DNA from: Candidatus Neomicrothrix sp. UBA2131
GTDB taxonomy: Bacteria > Actinomycetota > Acidimicrobiia > Acidimicrobiales > MedAcidi-G1
Direction of reading: 5' to 3'
Assembly (NCBI GenBank): GCA_002329075.1
Contig: DCXR01000022.1
Span: 3,530-28,969 of the forward strand
DNA length: 25,440 nucleotides
Position numbers and translations under genes: made by a program. Positions 22,674 through 25,440 of the stretch are shown here, in pieces (position 1 is the stretch's first letter; the number at the start of each line of letters is the position of its first letter). The notes under the pieces were generated by a model that saw only the letters and a list, made by a program, of their open reading frames with translations, was not told where the DNA came from and made no database searches.

Positions 22674-23027
22674 CTAGCCCAGGATCATCGCCCGAATGCC
22701 GAGGCCCATGATCCAGAGGCCCACCCCCCCGTAGAGAAGGTGGACCCGGTCGCCCAGTTGGCGCCGGTAGCCCCAGGCGACGCCGGCGGACAGCAGTGCC
22801 GTGGCGCCGTAGAAGAGGTGGAACGCGTCGACGTCGATCCCCTCTCCCATCGCCACCGATGCGCCCACCCACGCCTGGGCCAGCACGGCAACCTGGGCGA
22901 TGCCGGTCAGGACCCAGAGCAGGCGCCCACGCAGTGCCGGCACCCGGTGGGCGGCCAGGGCCCACGCACCGACGAGCCCGTTGCCGAACACGATCACCCA
23001 GGCGAGCGTCCCGTGGAGGTCCCTCAT
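22674..23027 (-). CDS. Four-helix membrane protein of unknown function
   Basis: I do not recognise a family. The 117-residue product from the ATG at 23027 has four hydrophobic helices (about 8-26, 36-57, 68-86, 96-115) and short loops. Helices 3 and 4 begin with related stretches, HLFYG (70-74) and HLLYG (96-100), and His5 and His27 lie near helix 1, so histidines mark the membrane edges. This could reflect internal duplication or a cofactor site, but neither is shown. The only upstream signal is CACAAT (23034-23039), six bases before the ATG; no ribosome site is close. The gene follows the PIG-L gene by 31 bases on the same strand and converges on pckG. A longer frame to 23189 is antisense shadow. 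Confidence 0.75.
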   Translation of the reverse strand: MRDLHGTLAWVIVFGNGLVGAWALAAHRVPALRGRLLWVLTGIAQVAVLAQAWVGASVAMGEGIDVDAFHLFYGATALLSAGVAWGYRRQLGDRVHLLYGGVGLWIMGLGIRAMILG

Positions 23028-23033
23028 GGCGCC

Positions 23034-23039
23034 ATTGTG
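23034..23039 (-). promoter_or_regulatory. Candidate -10 box of the membrane-protein gene
   Basis: Reads CACAAT on the minus strand, six bases before the ATG, matching the spacing seen at the other candidate leaderless starts in this window. Weak because the first base departs from consensus. Confidence 0.25.
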
Positions 23040-23058
23040 CCTGTTCCGCCGCCTCTGT

Positions 23059-23874
23059 TCAGTCGAGCAGGAGGCCGGTCCGGAAGGGTTCGCCATTCCG
23101 GGGTGCGTCGGGGTCGACGAACCACTCGGTGCCGAACGCCGATGCGAACCGTTCGACCGGCATCGACAGGAAGAACGAGTCGGGAGCAATCTGGCTGGCG
23201 TGTGCGGCTATGGCGGCCAACTTGCGCTCGACGACCCGACTCACGTCGACAGCGTGGGTGATGTCGTCGGCGGGCGTGCCGAAGGCCTCCTGTCCGGCGC
23301 GCTCGCGTCGCTCCTCGAGGGTGGCGGCGGCCATGCCGTCGAGGTCGCCGGTGGCGAGCGCCTCCTCGATGGACCGGCGGATCGAGTCCCGGTTCAGGGT
23401 CACCCACCGGACGCGTCCGATGGCCGCCTGTTCAGCCCATCGCGTGCCGACTCGGTGGACCTGGATGTGGTCCGGGTGGCCGTAGCCGCCGTTGGGGTCG
23501 TAGACGACCGCCAGGTCGACCTGCTCGTCGGCGAGCAGGCCCCCGAGCCGTGCCGCCGCCTCGTCGACATCGGCCTGCCAGAAGCAGTCGGGGTGGTCAT
23601 TGGTGGCCGCACCCGCCATGCCGCTGTCCCGGTAGTCGAGGTACTCGACCCGGGCGACGCCCAGGATCGCCGCAGCGTCGGCCACCTCGGTGGCACGGCG
23701 GTCGCCGAGCGCCTCACCCTCGTCGAGGACCCCTTCGACGGGCTCGCCCTCCTCGCCGTTCGTGGCCACGACGAGCACGACCCGGTGTCCCTCGTCTGCG
23801 AGGCGGGCCATCGTGCCGCCGGTGGCGAGTGCCTCGTCGTCGGGGTGGGCGTGGAGGAATACGGCGGTCGCCAT
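23059..23874 (-). CDS. PIG-L family zinc-dependent deacetylase
   Basis: The 271-residue protein begins MATAVFLHAHPDDEALATGG; AHPDDE (9-14) is the metal-binding motif of the PIG-L/LmbE family, and NGGYGHPDHIQVHR carries the other metal His. These enzymes remove acetyl groups from N-acetylglucosamine conjugates. In actinobacteria the best-known members are MshB and Mca of mycothiol metabolism, and length and motifs are compatible with them. I cannot choose between MshB, Mca and another substrate. The start is the ATG at 23874 with a G-rich ribosome site (GGGGGA) five to six bases away. The gene begins 26 bases after the racemase gene, so the two are probably co-transcribed. Confidence 0.9.
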   Translation of the reverse strand: MATAVFLHAHPDDEALATGGTMARLADEGHRVVLVVATNGEEGEPVEGVLDEGEALGDRRATEVADAAAILGVARVEYLDYRDSGMAGAATNDHPDCFWQADVDEAAARLGGLLADEQVDLAVVYDPNGGYGHPDHIQVHRVGTRWAEQAAIGRVRWVTLNRDSIRRSIEEALATGDLDGMAAATLEERRERAGQEAFGTPADDITHAVDVSRVVERKLAAIAAHASQIAPDSFFLSMPVERFASAFGTEWFVDPDAPRNGEPFRTGLLLD

Positions 23875-23900
23875 GCGTGTTCCCCCGTGGTGTGGCCGGC

Positions 23901-25043
23901 TCAGGCGACGGCGCCGGAGGCCCGCAGCGCAGCGACCTCGTCGTCGTCGAAGCCGGCCTCGGCCAGGATCTCGTCGGTGTGCTGGCCGGCGTGTGCCGGT
24001 GGGCGCCGGACGTCGCCCGGGGTGCGGCTGAGACGCGGTGCCGGTCCCGGTTGGGTGATGCCACCCACGTCGATGAACGTCCCCCGGGCCACGTTGTGGG
24101 GGTGCCGGGTGGCCTCTACGGCGGTGAGCACCGGCGCGTAGCAGACGTCGCTGCCCTCGAGGACGGCGTCCCACTCGTCCCGGGTCTTCGTTCGGACGAC
24201 GGCGGCGATCTCCTCGCTGAGTTCGGGCCAGAGGCTCCTGTCGTTCTGGTTGGCGAACCTCTCTGCGTCGAGCCCGAGCCTGTCGAGCAGTTCGGCGTAG
24301 AACTGCGGCTCGATCGACCCGAGCGAGATCCATCCACCGTCGGAGCACTCGTAGACGTCGTAGAAGTGGGCACCGGTGTCGAGCATGTTGGTACCGCGCC
24401 CGGGTGTATGAAAGCCGGAGGCCATCATCCCGTGGATGAAGCTCATGAGGCTGGCGGCGCCGTCGACCATGGCGGCGTCGACGACCTGGCCCTTCCCCGA
24501 GGCCCGGGCCTCGAACAGGGCGCAGACCATGCCGTAGGCGAGGTACATGCCACCTCCGCCGAAGTCTCCGACGAGGTTCATGGGCGGCACCGGGCCGGAG
24601 TCGTTGCGCCCGAAGTGTGCGAGCACGCCGGCGAGGGCGATGTAGTTGATGTCGTGGCCGGCCATCGACGAGTAGGGGCCGTCCTGGCCCCAGCCGGTCA
24701 TGCGCCCGTAGACGATCGCCGGGTTGCGGGCGAGGCAGTCGTCGGGCCCGACCCCCAGGCGCTCTGCCACGCCGGGCCGGAAGCCCTCGAAGACCATGTC
24801 GGCTCCGTCGACGAGGCGCAACACGGTCTCGACGCCCCCGGGCGACTTGAGGTCGACGCCTATGCTGCGCCGGCCGCGACCGTTGACGTTGCCGGGCGGG
24901 CGGGCGGGGTCGCCGCCGCGCACCTGGACGGCGCGGTCGACCTGGATCACCTCGGCGCCCTGGTCGGCCAGCATCATCCCGCAGAAGGGTCCCGGACCGA
25001 TCCCGGCCAGTTCGATGACGCGTACCCCGTCTAGTGCTCCCAT
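23901..25043 (-). CDS. CaiB/BaiF CoA-transferase family, alpha-methylacyl-CoA racemase type
   Basis: The 380-residue protein has the family N-terminus GVRVIELAGIGPGPFCGMMLADQGAEVI and the motifs specific to alpha-methylacyl-CoA racemase: MAGHDINYIALAGVL (His130), NLVGDFGGGGMYLAYG (Asp160) and GSIEPQFYAELL (Glu245). These match, with a constant shift of four, the catalytic His126, Asp156 and Glu241 of the M. tuberculosis racemase Mcr. The enzyme would interconvert (R)- and (S)-2-methylacyl-CoA so branched-chain or sterol side chains can enter beta-oxidation. AAAGG lies seven bases before the ATG at 25043. It sits 14 bases after the hydrolase gene and 26 before the PIG-L gene, an apparent operon. 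Confidence 0.94.
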   Translation of the reverse strand: MGALDGVRVIELAGIGPGPFCGMMLADQGAEVIQVDRAVQVRGGDPARPPGNVNGRGRRSIGVDLKSPGGVETVLRLVDGADMVFEGFRPGVAERLGVGPDDCLARNPAIVYGRMTGWGQDGPYSSMAGHDINYIALAGVLAHFGRNDSGPVPPMNLVGDFGGGGMYLAYGMVCALFEARASGKGQVVDAAMVDGAASLMSFIHGMMASGFHTPGRGTNMLDTGAHFYDVYECSDGGWISLGSIEPQFYAELLDRLGLDAERFANQNDRSLWPELSEEIAAVVRTKTRDEWDAVLEGSDVCYAPVLTAVEATRHPHNVARGTFIDVGGITQPGPAPRLSRTPGDVRRPPAHAGQHTDEILAEAGFDDDEVAALRASGAVA

Positions 25044-25057
25044 GGCGTTGCCTTTCG

Positions 25058-25440
25058 TCAGTTCGCGTACGCCGCGTCGGCCCGGTGTGCGTGTTCGGTG
25101 ATTGCTGCAGCGAGGTGGGGCCAGGACCCCGGCGGCAGGTCGTGGCCCCAGCCTTCCAGAACGACGAGGTCGGCGCCGGGGATCATCGCTGCGGTGTGTT
25201 CGCCCCCGCTGACGTCGATGAGCGTGTCGGCGCTGCCGTGCACGACCCGACTGGGCACGGTGATGGTGGCGACCTGGGCGTCCCGGTTGCCGGAGGCAAC
25301 GGCAGCACCCCACTGGCGTTCGAAGGCGCCGCGAGGCTGGAGAGCCCGTTCCGCGTAGGCGGTGTACAGGGCACGGACGTGGTCCTCGTCGTACCACGCC
25401 GTGCTGCACCAGAGGCGGTTGTCGGCGACCTCCTTCTCGG
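25058..25440 (-). CDS. Alpha/beta hydrolase, C-terminal part (5' end outside window)
   Basis: The last 127 codons of a protein whose start lies beyond the right edge. They show the C-terminal half of an alpha/beta-hydrolase fold: a strand and turn with the acid residue (PSRVVHGSADTLIDV) and the catalytic His in VLEGWGHDLPPG, followed by the closing helix. The nucleophile elbow (GxSxG) would be outside the window. Typical roles are ester, lactone or C-C bond hydrolysis; the substrate cannot be read. The racemase gene follows after 14 bases, suggesting a shared lipid- or sterol-related pathway. Confidence 0.85.
   Translation of the reverse strand, partial: EKEVADNRLWCSTAWYDEDHVRALYTAYAERALQPRGAFERQWGAAVASGNRDAQVATITVPSRVVHGSADTLIDVSGGEHTAAMIPGADLVVLEGWGHDLPPGSWPHLAAAITEHAHRADAAYAN

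Noticed and set aside
23875..24348. N-terminal extension of the PIG-L frame
   Set aside because: It overlaps the racemase gene in another frame and is nearly all Arg/Gly/Pro; the family motif begins a few residues after the ATG at 23874.
25044..25409. N-terminal extension of the racemase frame
   Set aside because: It overlaps the hydrolase gene and is low-complexity; the family starts at MGALDGVRVIEL with a good ribosome site.
1..25440. CRISPR arrays, insertion sequences, tRNA or SRP RNA genes
   Set aside because: I found no regularly spaced repeats, no transposase-like frame, no terminal inverted repeats and no cloverleaf in the gaps.

Overview
The window is a gene-dense, GC-rich stretch of a bacterial chromosome. 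Gene content points to Actinomycetota: a SepIVA-like coiled-coil gene next to a DUF177 gene and rnc, an OmpR regulator / HAMP kinase / membrane HtrA triplet in the order of mycobacterial mprA-mprB-pepD, zinc-binding L28 and L32, and a PIG-L deacetylase of the mycothiol-enzyme type. A deep lineage such as Acidimicrobiia is my guess, from gene order and divergence. I see no rRNA, tRNA, CRISPR array, insertion sequence or phage gene, and no gene-free stretch longer than 300 bases.

Region 1 (1-20160, nearly all minus strand) is the conserved actinobacterial housekeeping block. In transcription order it runs: fakA-like fatty-acid kinase subunit, recG, a GNAT acetyltransferase, rsmD, coaD, the SepIVA-like gene, a DUF177 gene, rpmF (L32), plsX, acyl carrier protein, rnc, an Fpg/Nei-like protein, smc, the two-component regulator and kinase, HtrA protease, ftsY, ffh and rpsP (cut by the window edge). 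Many junctions are 4-base ATGA/GTGA overlaps, so translation is probably coupled. Between rsmD and the GNAT gene lies one tiny plus-strand gene for a 58-residue zinc-ribbon protein.

Region 2 (20161-22661, plus strand) starts at a divergent promoter region opposite fakA. It holds rpmB (L28), a 74-residue cold-shock-like protein and GTP-type PEP carboxykinase. A CRP/GlxR-like palindrome lies upstream of the carboxykinase.

Region 3 (22674-25440, minus strand) is a metabolic group: an alpha/beta hydrolase (cut by the edge), an alpha-methylacyl-CoA racemase-type CaiB/BaiF enzyme, a PIG-L deacetylase and a four-helix membrane protein of unknown function.

Functionally the window combines membrane-protein targeting (Ffh, FtsY), chromosome organisation (SMC), ribosome parts and maturation (S16, L28, L32, RsmD, RNase III), lipid precursor supply (ACP, PlsX, FakA-like, CoaD) and a likely envelope-stress circuit (regulator, kinase, HtrA). 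I do not see a wholly new system. The best leads are a catalytically altered Fpg-like protein in the usual mutM position, a 57-bp tandem duplication across the stop codon of the kinase gene, the MprAB-PepD-like triplet inserted between smc and ftsY, a CRP-like site before the PEP carboxykinase gene, and a recurring TANNNT-like box about six bases before start codons that lack a Shine-Dalgarno, suggesting leaderless transcripts.
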